Shown here piece after piece: positions 34,416 through 42,343 of a stretch of DNA of 46,203 nt. Under the pieces are notes generated by a model. It did no database searches, was not told the DNA's origin, and saw nothing but the letters and a program-made list of their open reading frames with translations. Origin of the DNA: Flavobacterium seoulense (lineage in GTDB: Bacteria > Bacteroidota > Bacteroidia > Flavobacteriales > Flavobacteriaceae); NCBI RefSeq assembly GCF_000695795.1, contig NZ_JNCA01000015.1, positions 1 through 46,203 on the forward strand, in the 5' to 3' direction. The position numbers and the translations under genes are program-made. Within the stretch, counting starts at the first letter, position 1. Each line of letters opens with the position of its first letter.

Positions 34416-35426
34416 ATGAAAATAATTGTCCCAATGGCAGGTAGAGGTTCTCGCCTTCGCCCACATACATTAACTATTCCTAAACCATTAATTCCGGTTG
34501 CCGGAAAACCTATCGTTCACCGATTAGTAGAAGATATTGCCGGTGTTTTGAATCAGGATATTGAAGAAGTAGCTTTTATTATTCACGAAAGTTTTGGCGA
34601 AAAAGTAGAACAGGACTTAATTGCTATTGCCGAAAAATTAGGAGCAAAAGGAACTATTTATTACCAAAATGAAGCTTTAGGGACAGGACATGCTATTATG
34701 TGTGCCAAAGAATCTCTTTCTGGACCTGCGGTAATTGCTTATGCTGATACTTTGATCAGAGCTGATTTTGAATTAGATCCAACGGCTGATGCGGTAATTT
34801 GGGTAAAACAAATTGAAAATCCGGAAGCTTTCGGTGTTGTAAAATTGAACGATAAAAATGAGATCATCGAATTAGTCGAAAAATCACAGGATTTTGTGAG
34901 TGATTTGGCGGTTATCGGGATTTATTATTTCAAAGATATTGCTGTTTTAAAACAAGAATTGCAAAACGTTTTAGACAATAACATTCAGAATGGCGGTGAA
35001 TACCAAATTAACGATGGTATTAAAAACATGATGGCTAACGGAAAAATCTTCAAAACAGGAGAAGTTAGCGAATGGATGGATTGCGGAAATAAAAATGTTA
35101 CGGTAGAAACTAATTCGAGAATGCTTGGTTTCTTGGCTGCTGACAAAATTGATTTGGTTTCGAAAAATGTAAAAATTGAAAATTCAACTATTATTGAACC
35201 TTGTTTTATAGGTGAAAATGTAGTTTTGACTAATGCCACTGTAGGTCCGAATGTTTCTTTAGGAAACGGAACTAAAGTAGTTGACAGTTCTATTAAAAAC
35301 AGTTTAGTACAAACCAATGCAACGATTAAGAATGCCAATTTAGATAATGCAATGATAGGAAATCATGCAAGTTTTGATGGCAAGTTCACAAGTATTAGTA
35401 TTGGAGATTATTCGGTTTTAGAGTAA
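34416..35426 (+). CDS. Sugar-phosphate nucleotidyltransferase
   Basis: This 336-aa protein has the nucleotidyltransferase opening IIVPMAGRGSRLRPHTLTIPKPLIPVAGKP (GxGxRxxPxTxxxPKPL), an AYADTLI aspartate motif near residue 109, and a C-terminal left-handed beta-helix of hexapeptide repeats (ENSTIIEPCFIGENVVLTNATVGPNVSLG...). It makes an NDP-sugar, probably for surface glycans; glucose- or mannose-1-phosphate is possible. The frame extends 15 codons upstream, but that part lies in the TTTGCG repeat, so the ATG at 34416 was chosen. The last 20 bp are duplicated downstream by a repeat element. Confidence 0.88.
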   Translation: MKIIVPMAGRGSRLRPHTLTIPKPLIPVAGKPIVHRLVEDIAGVLNQDIEEVAFIIHESFGEKVEQDLIAIAEKLGAKGTIYYQNEALGTGHAIMCAKESLSGPAVIAYADTLIRADFELDPTADAVIWVKQIENPEAFGVVKLNDKNEIIELVEKSQDFVSDLAVIGIYYFKDIAVLKQELQNVLDNNIQNGGEYQINDGIKNMMANGKIFKTGEVSEWMDCGNKNVTVETNSRMLGFLAADKIDLVSKNVKIENSTIIEPCFIGENVVLTNATVGPNVSLGNGTKVVDSSIKNSLVQTNATIKNANLDNAMIGNHASFDGKFTSISIGDYSVLE

Positions 35427-35528
35427 ACAGGACTGAAGTCCAGCTTTACAAAATTGTCCGAGCCGAAGGCTCTATTTATAATATGTTAGTTCCGTAGGAA
35501 CAAGATATATTATTCGGTTTTAGAGTAA
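35407..35528. repeat. Micro-hairpin element with 20-bp flanking direct repeat
   Basis: ATTATTCGGTTTTAGAGTAA occurs perfectly at 35407-35426 (the gene's end, including the stop) and at 35509-35528. Between them lie 82 bp with three tiny hairpins: GGACT-GA-AGTCC (35430-35441), GAGCC-GAA-GGCTC (35460-35472) and GTTCC-GTA-GGAAC (35489-35501). The flanking repeat looks like a target-site or template-switch duplication caused by insertion. The same hairpin style occurs at 1034-1046. No coding frame is present. Confidence 0.75.
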
Positions 35529-35554
35529 TTTTTTGCTTCTTTTGAAAATATTTT

Positions 35555-35600
35555 TACCATTAAGAAATTAAGTACATTAACACTTAATTTTTTAATGGTA
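35555..35600. repeat. 18-bp palindromic hairpin before the TPR gene
   Basis: TACCATTAAGAAATTAAG (35555-35572) pairs with 35583-35600 with a single G-U pair, across a 10-nt loop. It may terminate or attenuate upstream transcription, but a weak T-run follows and it resembles AT-rich interspersed palindromes of the genus. Confidence 0.55.
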
Positions 35601-35635
35601 CTTTTATAATGTACTTTGAAGTTTAATTTGTAAGA

Positions 35636-36985
35636 ATGAAAAAGTTAGTTTCTTTAATGACCTTGTTAGTTTTGCTATGCAATACAGCTTTGTCATGGGG
35701 ACAAACTGAACCCGAAGAAATTAAACCTGAAGAGAATAAGTTTAAAGATTATTTCTTTGAAGCTTTAAAACAAAAAGCAATTGAAAATTACGATAAAGCC
35801 ATTGTTGCTTTAGAACATTGCTTAAAAATGGATCCTAATAATGCGACCATTCCTTATGAAATAGGAAAAAATTATTTGGCGCTGAAAGATTATAAAAACG
35901 CTTATTCTTCTTTCGAAAAAGCACACACCTTAGATCCTACAAACAAATGGTTTTTAATAGGAATGTATGATGTAGATTATGCTACAAAAGATTATTTAGA
36001 TGGTATTAAAGTGATTCATAAACTAATCCCTTTTGATCCAAAATTCAAAGAAGATCTTACTTCGCTTTACATGAATACCGGCGAATTTGACAAAGCATTA
36101 AATCTTATTAATGAGTTAAATGAAAGCGCGGGAAAATCAGACAGAAGAGAAAATTACAAACTTCAGATTTTGTCGAAAGGACAATATCAGGATGCCGAAA
36201 TCACTAATTTAGTCGATCAGATTAATAAATATCCAAAGGAAGAAGCGAATTACATTTCACTGATTTATTTGTATTCGAAAAAAGATAATTTAGAAAAAGT
36301 ACTTGAAATTGCCAGAAAACTAGAAAAAGAAATTCCAAATTCAGAATGGGCACAAGTGAGTTTGTTTAAAAACTATTTGGTGAATAACGAAAGCCAAAAA
36401 GCCATCAATGCGATGAATGTTGTGTTGGCAAGCAGTAAAATAGACAGTAAAATAAAGCATCGGATTTTTAATGAATTTTTGAATTATGTGAATGTCAATC
36501 CGCAATTTTCTCCTGATTTAGATAAAGCCATAGATTATTTTAAAGACGATACTACTGTAAATGTCGCTAAAGAAATTGGGAAATATTATCACAATAAAAA
36601 AGAATGGGATAAGTCGGTAAAGTACTATTTAATGTCTTTGAAAAAGAATAATCCAGACGAAGTAGAAGTCAATGTACTTTTATTAGATATTTATAGCCAG
36701 CAGGCTCAGTTTGAAAAATCTCTGAAAATTGCCAATGATATGATTGCATTGTATCCGGCACAACCACAGTTTTACTATTATTCAGGATTAGCTTATAATC
36801 AGTTAAAACAATTTAAAAAAGCTAAAGAAATGCTGGAAATGGGCATAGATTATGTGGTAGAAGATATTCCGTTAGAAATTAATTACAACATTCAACTTGG
36901 AGAAGCGTTTAATGGATTAGGAGATACTAACAAAAAAGAGTTGTATTTTTCTAAAGCCAATGAATTATTAAAAAAACAAAAGTAA
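35636..36985 (+). CDS. Exported tetratricopeptide-repeat protein
   Basis: This 449-aa protein has a signal peptide at about residues 1-22 (ALSWGQ). TPR-type helix pairs are visible near 48-115 (AIVALEHCLKMDPNNATIPYEIGKNYLALKDYKNAYSSFEKAHTLDP), around 215-250 and 305-435, with the familiar A-x-x-x-Y/F-x-x-A-x-x-x-P spacing. No enzymatic motif was seen, so it is a protein-interaction scaffold of the periplasm or cell envelope. One base separates it from the DUF4292 gene and the next is the EnvC-like gene, so they are likely one operon in envelope growth. Confidence 0.85.
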   Translation: MKKLVSLMTLLVLLCNTALSWGQTEPEEIKPEENKFKDYFFEALKQKAIENYDKAIVALEHCLKMDPNNATIPYEIGKNYLALKDYKNAYSSFEKAHTLDPTNKWFLIGMYDVDYATKDYLDGIKVIHKLIPFDPKFKEDLTSLYMNTGEFDKALNLINELNESAGKSDRRENYKLQILSKGQYQDAEITNLVDQINKYPKEEANYISLIYLYSKKDNLEKVLEIARKLEKEIPNSEWAQVSLFKNYLVNNESQKAINAMNVVLASSKIDSKIKHRIFNEFLNYVNVNPQFSPDLDKAIDYFKDDTTVNVAKEIGKYYHNKKEWDKSVKYYLMSLKKNNPDEVEVNVLLLDIYSQQAQFEKSLKIANDMIALYPAQPQFYYYSGLAYNQLKQFKKAKEMLEMGIDYVVEDIPLEINYNIQLGEAFNGLGDTNKKELYFSKANELLKKQK

Positions 36986-36986
36986 T

Positions 36987-37763
36987 ATGAAAAGAGTCTT
37001 AGCAATAGTAATAGTCATTTTTATGGTTTCCTGTAAACCCAAAGCGATTGTTGCATCAACCACAGTTACAGAACCGGTTGATAATATCAAATCAACTAAA
37101 ATAATCGATAATCATTATGATAATAAAATCGATTTTTCGACCTTATATATTAAAGCCAATGCAAGATATGCTGACGAAAAACAATCTCAAAATGTAACAG
37201 CCGAGATTAAAATAAAGAAAGATCAGCAAATTTTGGTGAGCATTCGTTTTTTAGGAATCACAATGGCAAAAGCTTCGATAACACCTACTTCGGTAAGTTA
37301 TTATGAAAAAATAAAGAGTACTTATTTTGAAGGCGATTTTAGCGCATTAAGTCAGTGGTTAGGAACCGATTTGAATTACAGCAAAATTCAAAATATGTTA
37401 GTAGGAGAGGCTTTAGACGATTTGAACAAAGGAAAATATACGCAGGTTTTGCTTGATAATTTGTATCGTTTAGATGATTCGAATAATGCAAATACTAAAA
37501 AAAGCTACTATTTTAATCCGAACGATTTTACGGTAAACAAGCAGGAAGTAAGTCAGGAAACTGAGAATAGAACAATCCAGATTGCTTATCCGGAAAGAGT
37601 AGCACATAAAGAAGCTAATTTGCCTTCGGTTATCGAAATTAAAACAACGCAGCCTAAAGGGAAATCAGAAATTAACTTAAATTACAACTCGGTTTCATTT
37701 AATGAAGAACTTTCTTTCCCATATAGTGTTCCGGATGGTTACAAAAGAATAATAATTAAGTAA
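36987..37763 (+). CDS. DUF4292 domain lipoprotein
   Basis: This 258-aa lipoprotein (lipobox VSC, Cys16) has the DUF4292 pattern: IDFSTLYIKANARYADEKQSQNVTAEIKIKKDQQILVSIRFLGITMAKASITP (about residues 48-100), YFEGDFSALSQWLG, and a C-terminal NLNYNSVSFNEELSFPYSVPDGYKRI. The beta-rich fold resembles LolB/LolA-like lipoprotein carriers; that relation is a guess. It follows the TPR gene by 1 bp and precedes the EnvC-like gene by 25 bp. Confidence 0.88.
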   Translation: MKRVLAIVIVIFMVSCKPKAIVASTTVTEPVDNIKSTKIIDNHYDNKIDFSTLYIKANARYADEKQSQNVTAEIKIKKDQQILVSIRFLGITMAKASITPTSVSYYEKIKSTYFEGDFSALSQWLGTDLNYSKIQNMLVGEALDDLNKGKYTQVLLDNLYRLDDSNNANTKKSYYFNPNDFTVNKQEVSQETENRTIQIAYPERVAHKEANLPSVIEIKTTQPKGKSEINLNYNSVSFNEELSFPYSVPDGYKRIIIK

Positions 37764-37788
37764 ATTTGCAGAAATATATTTTTTAAAG

Positions 37789-39096
37789 ATGCCAAAATAT
37801 TTCCTTAGCCTGCTATTTGTTTGCCTGACTTCTACTATGTGGAGTCAATCGCAGCAAGAAAAGTTAGAACAACGAAAAGCTCAAATCCAAAGAGAAATTA
37901 GAGACAATGAGAAGATGTTGATAAGTGTCAAGTCAAAGGAAAAATCAGCTTTGAACGTTTTTTTAATTCAAAAAAACAAGATTAGATTAAAGGAAAATTT
38001 AATTCATACTACCGAAAAGCAAACCCGACTTTTAGGTGATGATATGTATCGTAATCAACTTAAAATAAATAAGCTAAACAGAGAGTTAGATGTTTTGAAA
38101 GAAGATTATGCTAAGAAAATTGTCAATTCGTACAAAAGCCGTTCAGAACAAAGCAGAGCGATGTTTATACTTTCTTCAGAGAATTTTTTACAGGCATACA
38201 AAAGAGCGCAATATTTAAAACAATATACCAGTTTTAGAAAATCGCAAGGAGAAGAAATTAATGCAAAGTCAACAGAATTACTTAGTATTAATGAAAAGTT
38301 GAAACTTCAAAAAGTTGCGAAACAAAAATTACTAGCCGAAAATCAAAAAGAAAGAGCAGAACTTGTAAAGGAAAAACAAGAGCAGGAAAAAGTAGTCAAT
38401 TCGCTTAAAAAAGACAAAAACAGAATTGTTTCTGATATTCGAAAAAAACAAAGAGAATCTAAAACTATTGATGCACAAATTAACCGTTTAATTCGTGAAG
38501 CTATTGCCGAAGCCAATAGAAAAGCGGCTCTGGAACGTGCAAAAGCGGCAGCTGCTGCCGCAGCAGCTTCTGGCGATAAGAAATCTACAACTGCTACTAA
38601 AAAAGAGGTTGCTGAAACAGTTTCGAGGACACCAGTATCTTCGTCAAGAATTGAATTAACACCAGAAGACAGAGTTCTGGCGGATAATTTTAAAGCCAAT
38701 AGAGGAAGCCTGCCTTGGCCGGTAGAAAAAGGATTTATCTCATTAGGTTATGGTGATCAGCCGCATCCCGTTTACAATACATTAGTCGTTCACAATAGTG
38801 GTATTGAAATTACTACGAATGACGGAGCTAATGCGAGAGCTGTTTTTGGCGGAGAAGTTTCGAGTGTGATGGTTTTGTCTCCGGTTAATAAAGCAGTAAT
38901 GATTCAGCATGGAGATTATTTTACTATTTATCAAAATTTAAGTTCTGTTTCAGTAAGTAAAGGAGATAAGGTAAGTATTAAACAAAATATTGGTAGAATC
39001 CGTACTAATGGTGATACAGGAAAAACAGTAATTAAATTCTTGTTGCTGCAAAATACAACATACAACAATCCACAAAGTTGGTTATCAAATAGATAA
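37789..39096 (+). CDS. EnvC-like murein hydrolase activator
   Basis: This 435-aa protein has a signal peptide (cut near MWSQSQ). A long coiled coil spans about residues 20-260, including an alanine-rich run with KAAAAAAAASG. The C-terminal degenerate LytM/M23 domain begins at about 305 (LPWPVEKGFISLGYG). The M23 metal site is lost: the usual HxGID is NSGIEI, and the final HxH is replaced by KFLLLQ. EnvC-type proteins activate amidases rather than cut peptidoglycan themselves. It is the third gene of the TPR-DUF4292-EnvC set; a terminator follows at once. Confidence 0.88.
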   Translation: MPKYFLSLLFVCLTSTMWSQSQQEKLEQRKAQIQREIRDNEKMLISVKSKEKSALNVFLIQKNKIRLKENLIHTTEKQTRLLGDDMYRNQLKINKLNRELDVLKEDYAKKIVNSYKSRSEQSRAMFILSSENFLQAYKRAQYLKQYTSFRKSQGEEINAKSTELLSINEKLKLQKVAKQKLLAENQKERAELVKEKQEQEKVVNSLKKDKNRIVSDIRKKQRESKTIDAQINRLIREAIAEANRKAALERAKAAAAAAAASGDKKSTTATKKEVAETVSRTPVSSSRIELTPEDRVLADNFKANRGSLPWPVEKGFISLGYGDQPHPVYNTLVVHNSGIEITTNDGANARAVFGGEVSSVMVLSPVNKAVMIQHGDYFTIYQNLSSVSVSKGDKVSIKQNIGRIRTNGDTGKTVIKFLLLQNTTYNNPQSWLSNR

Positions 39097-39100
39097 AATT

Positions 39101-39130
39101 AAAAAGCGAATCAATCGATTCGCTTTTTTT
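39101..39130. terminator. Bidirectional terminator after the EnvC-like gene
   Basis: AAAAAGCGAATC pairs with GATTCGCTTTTT around the loop AATC, with flanking A and T runs. It ends the plus-strand EnvC-like gene and the convergent minus-strand lipoprotein gene. Confidence 0.92.
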
Positions 39131-39147
39131 ATGTTTTTATATAAATG

Positions 39148-40176
39148 TTATTGAAACTGAATGTAGCTTGGTTTTGGCGTAAATTCTAGCAATTGTTCTG
39201 GAGTATACATTTTCCAGTCGTTCCAGTTATCATTTTTATAAAATAATTTAAAGCCTGTAAACTGAACAGGTTCTTTGTAAATGTATCTTAAATAAGTAGA
39301 ACGTTTTAAAACCTGACTGCCAAAACCGTCCATATCCATTACAATTTGAACTTCGGGAGTGGTTTTAATCGCTTTATAATTAGTTAGCATTCCCTGTGTA
39401 AAACGGTGTACAACTAATATTTTTGGTGCCAATTTCTTTTCGCGTACAATTCGAACCAAAATATCGATGGCATCATTAATATCATCAGCAGACATAGTTC
39501 CAATTTTTTTACCCGGAATTTCGCCATTTTTCATCGAAAATTCGGGATCAATTCCTAAATGAACATTAGGTAAAGCCAGGTAATCTTCGAGTTGGCTTAC
39601 TTCTTCCTTAACCGTGCTATGCCCAACCTGAATATCCAGAAAAACCAAAGCATTTATAGGTTTTGCCCAACTTAATAGTGTATCAATTTGCTTAAACGGC
39701 ATTCGCATATTGTGTCTGTTTGCTTTTCCGGGAGCTGCCTGAGCAGAAACGGCAATGTAGTGCAAAGCCGGAATAGTGGTTACACTAGAATCGGCAGCCT
39801 GCCATTTAGCGACTTCTTCTTGTAATTTTTCAATCATTTCAGCTTTAGGATATTCGCCTAAAACCCCCATTCTTTTCGAATATAAATTTCCGTAAAAAGC
39901 AATAATTCTATTGTATGGTAATAAGGCTCCGGGCAATGGATAAGGCGCTTTTACCGGCCATCTTCCAGTGGTATCATTATTGCTTAGCGCAATCATTCTT
40001 TGGTTGTAATCCACTGTGTCAATTGTAGTAATTGGTTTCTTTTCAACCGAATCTATTTTTACTACAATAGTATCTTTTACAGGAGTTTCTTCAGTGTTAG
40101 ATTTGTCTTTGTTGCAATTAGTAAAAAGGAAAAATAAAAAAGGGCTAATTAAGGTTGCTAAAGCATATTTTTTCAT
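39148..40176 (-). CDS. Lipoprotein of unknown function, possible TIM-barrel hydrolase
   Basis: This 342-aa lipoprotein has a lipobox near Cys21 (FTNCNK), then a low-complexity linker rich in Asp and Thr. A globular part begins at about residue 85 with RIIAFYGNLYSKRMGVLGEYP. ALHYIAVSAQ, FLDIQVGHSTV, GIDPEFSM (about residues 208-215), KILVVHRFTQGML, VMDMDGFG and GFKLFYKNDN follow at regular beta-strand-like intervals. This pattern suggests a (beta/alpha)8 barrel with acidic active-site residues (D, DPE), as in some glycoside hydrolases, but no family is recognised. It is monocistronic and downstream of the cytochrome c gene. Confidence 0.6.
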   Translation of the reverse strand: MKKYALATLISPFLFFLFTNCNKDKSNTEETPVKDTIVVKIDSVEKKPITTIDTVDYNQRMIALSNNDTTGRWPVKAPYPLPGALLPYNRIIAFYGNLYSKRMGVLGEYPKAEMIEKLQEEVAKWQAADSSVTTIPALHYIAVSAQAAPGKANRHNMRMPFKQIDTLLSWAKPINALVFLDIQVGHSTVKEEVSQLEDYLALPNVHLGIDPEFSMKNGEIPGKKIGTMSADDINDAIDILVRIVREKKLAPKILVVHRFTQGMLTNYKAIKTTPEVQIVMDMDGFGSQVLKRSTYLRYIYKEPVQFTGFKLFYKNDNWNDWKMYTPEQLLEFTPKPSYIQFQ

Positions 40177-40271
40177 AAAAAAGTCAGGGTATTTGATACA
40201 AATGTAGCGTATTTTATACCCTGCTTCCTGAATTTGAAATACTATTTTATTGTTAAAAACTAGGGCGTTTT

Positions 40272-40727
40272 TTAGGGTTTTACCGCAGCAACCTCTTTAA
40301 GTGTGATCATTTTTGTGCTTTTATTGCTCCAGGAGTTTAGTATATAATTCATTACATCGGCAACTTCTTCATCGCTTAATCCCATAGGCGGCATGATACC
40401 ATTGTATTTTTTCTGATTTACAATAATTTCGCCTTTTTGTCCGTATTTAACCGCATGAATACTTTCGGTTATTTTAGTTTTCAGCCAGTTCGAACCATCA
40501 AGCGGCGGAAAAGTAGTTCCGTTGCCTTTTCCATTGGCTAAATGACATTGGACACAAAAATCAGTATAAATTTCTTTGCCTTGTGCGATGCTTTTTTGCA
40601 AAGGTGTTTGTTGTTGTTCTATTCTTGTAATGTTATTTGTTTTCGAAATATAATCGGAATTTTTATTCGAAAAAAAGCCATAAACAGCTGTAAGGAAAGT
40701 GAATCCCAAAGTCAATTTAGTAATCAT
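40272..40727 (-). CDS. Class I cytochrome c
   Basis: This 151-aa exported protein has a signal-like N-terminus, the heme-attachment motif CVQCH at about residues 58-62, and the distal methionine segment GIMPPMGLSDEEVADVMNYIL (about 109-129). Such proteins accept electrons from periplasmic dehydrogenases. It lies 12 bp after the PQQ-type dehydrogenase gene on the same strand, so it is the likely physiological acceptor for that enzyme. Confidence 0.9.
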   Translation of the reverse strand: MITKLTLGFTFLTAVYGFFSNKNSDYISKTNNITRIEQQQTPLQKSIAQGKEIYTDFCVQCHLANGKGNGTTFPPLDGSNWLKTKITESIHAVKYGQKGEIIVNQKKYNGIMPPMGLSDEEVADVMNYILNSWSNKSTKMITLKEVAAVKP

Positions 40728-40739
40728 CGATTTGATTTT

Positions 40740-41858
40740 TTAGTTAGGGATAATTTTCAGAATTCCTTTTCCTTCTACACCAATATAGATGTAACCATCG
40801 GGAGCCTGAATTACACTGCGTAAACGGCCAATATCGGTAGCGATTTTTTGTCTTCCAATGACTTTATTACCATCCAGTTTTACCAATTCTAAATATTGAA
40901 ATTTAAGAGCTCCTACAAGTAAATGTCCTTTCCAATCCGGATATTTATCGCTGGTTACAAATGCCATTCCGCTAGGTGCGATGGAAGGTGCCCAGTAATA
41001 AACAGGATCTTCAATACCTTCTTTTTTTTGTTGATTGCTAATAGTAGAATTATCATAATCAATTCCGTACGTTACTACTGGCCAGCCGTAATTAGCAGCT
41101 TTTTTGATAATGTTGATTTCGTCACCTCCTTGCGGACCATGTTCGTGTTCCCAAATAGCACCAGTTTTAGGGTGAATAGCTAATCCTTGCGGATTACGAT
41201 GTCCGTAAGAATAAATAGCGGTTTTAGCCTTTTCTTTTCCCACAAACGGATTGTCTTTTGGAATGCTTCCGTCATCATTTAAACGATAGATTTTTCCGTT
41301 ATCTCTCGTAATATCCTGCGGATTCACAAAATGATTACCGCGTTCTCCTGCCGAAAAATACAAGTAACCCTGATTATCAAAAACAATTCGGGAACCAAAA
41401 TGCTGTCCCTTAGTCGTATTGGGTTCGCATTTGTATAAGGATTCTATTTGGCTTAAGCTTTCATTTTCAAGTTTAGCTCTGATTAATTTTGTGTTTCCGC
41501 CAGTGCCTTCTCCTTCCGTAGAAGCATACGTAATGTAAATCCAGCCGTTTTTGGCATAATCAGGATGTAGAACTATATCGAGTAAACCACCCTGACCGCG
41601 ATTGTAAACTGCAGGAACATTTTTGACTTCGGTTTTTACGCCTTTTGTAATATGAAATAAAGTACCGCTTTTTTCAGTAACCAGAAACGAACCATCGGGA
41701 AGAACTGTCATTCCCCACGGATTATTGATGCCGTCAGTAACGGTTTCTAAGCGATAATTTTTAGCATCTTCTTTTAAAGGAATTTCATCGTTCGTCTTTA
41801 ACTGTGCCTGACAGCTCAAAATGAAAAAAGAAAAGAACAATAATGGTAATGTCTTCAT
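40740..41858 (-). CDS. PQQ-dependent sugar dehydrogenase (glucose/sorbosone dehydrogenase family)
   Basis: This 372-aa lipoprotein (lipobox Cys16, ILSCQ) has the six-bladed propeller pattern: LVTEKSGTLFHI, GGLLDIVLHPDYAKNGWIYITYAS, GQHFGSRIVFDNQGYLYFSAGERG, DNGKIYRLNDDGSIP, YSYGHRNPQGLAIHP, and EHEHGPQGGDEINII near residue 230. The HGPQGGDE motif and GHRNPQG are typical of soluble PQQ aldose dehydrogenases. PQQ synthesis genes are not in the window; this organism may take up PQQ. The cytochrome c gene follows. Confidence 0.9.
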   Translation of the reverse strand: MKTLPLLFFSFFILSCQAQLKTNDEIPLKEDAKNYRLETVTDGINNPWGMTVLPDGSFLVTEKSGTLFHITKGVKTEVKNVPAVYNRGQGGLLDIVLHPDYAKNGWIYITYASTEGEGTGGNTKLIRAKLENESLSQIESLYKCEPNTTKGQHFGSRIVFDNQGYLYFSAGERGNHFVNPQDITRDNGKIYRLNDDGSIPKDNPFVGKEKAKTAIYSYGHRNPQGLAIHPKTGAIWEHEHGPQGGDEINIIKKAANYGWPVVTYGIDYDNSTISNQQKKEGIEDPVYYWAPSIAPSGMAFVTSDKYPDWKGHLLVGALKFQYLELVKLDGNKVIGRQKIATDIGRLRSVIQAPDGYIYIGVEGKGILKIIPN

Positions 41859-41914
41859 GTTTTGTGTGTTAAACTTTGTTTTTAAAGATAGTAAAAAAGT
41901 TTAATACGGGAATT

Positions 41915-42337
41915 TCATGATTTAAGACTTCTTAACTCGATTTCATGTTTAATGAGATTAACACAACTATCAAGATTTTTTTCAATTTCTTTAGACCAGA
42001 ATCGTAGTACTTTCCAGTTTTGAGATTCGAGATAATTAGTTACTTCAATATCCCGTTGCATATTTCGTTCAATTTTTTTGATCCAAAATTCTGCATTGGT
42101 TTGCGGTTTCTTTCTGGTTTCCCAGTCTTTTCCATGAAAGAATTCTGAATCTAGAAAAATGGCAATTTTGAGTTTTTTAAAAGTAAAGTCAGGTTTGCCA
42201 AAAACTGTTTTATTGTTTTTGCGATATCGATAACCCAGATGCCACAATGCTTTTGCCAAACTAATTTCAGCTTTTGTTGCGGTACTTTTTATGGCACGCA
42301 TGTTTTTGGAGCGTTGATTAGGATTGTGGACGTCCAT
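41915..42337 (-). CDS. Vsr-like endonuclease (very short patch repair family, zinc-site variant)
   Basis: This 140-aa protein has the Vsr fold signature: NMRAIKSTATKAEISLAKALWHLGYRYRKN, GKPDFTF with Asp50, FLDSEFFHGKDW with His68, and WIKKIERNMQRDIEVTNYLESQNWKVLRFW. Asp50 and His68 have the same spacing as the catalytic Asp51 and His69 of E. coli Vsr. The zinc-binding cysteines usually seen in the CFWHGC-type loop are replaced (Glu65, Lys70), so the zinc site seems lost. It is the last gene of a defence operon, 6 bp after the AIPR gene, so it may act as a restriction nuclease rather than in repair. Confidence 0.88.
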   Translation of the reverse strand: MDVHNPNQRSKNMRAIKSTATKAEISLAKALWHLGYRYRKNNKTVFGKPDFTFKKLKIAIFLDSEFFHGKDWETRKKPQTNAEFWIKKIERNMQRDIEVTNYLESQNWKVLRFWSKEIEKNLDSCVNLIKHEIELRSLKS

Positions 42338-42343
42338 TCTTTT

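Noticed and set aside
38520..38580. Alanine-rich repeat in the EnvC-like gene
   Set aside because: The alanine run is a coiled-coil/linker feature of the protein and not a DNA repeat element.
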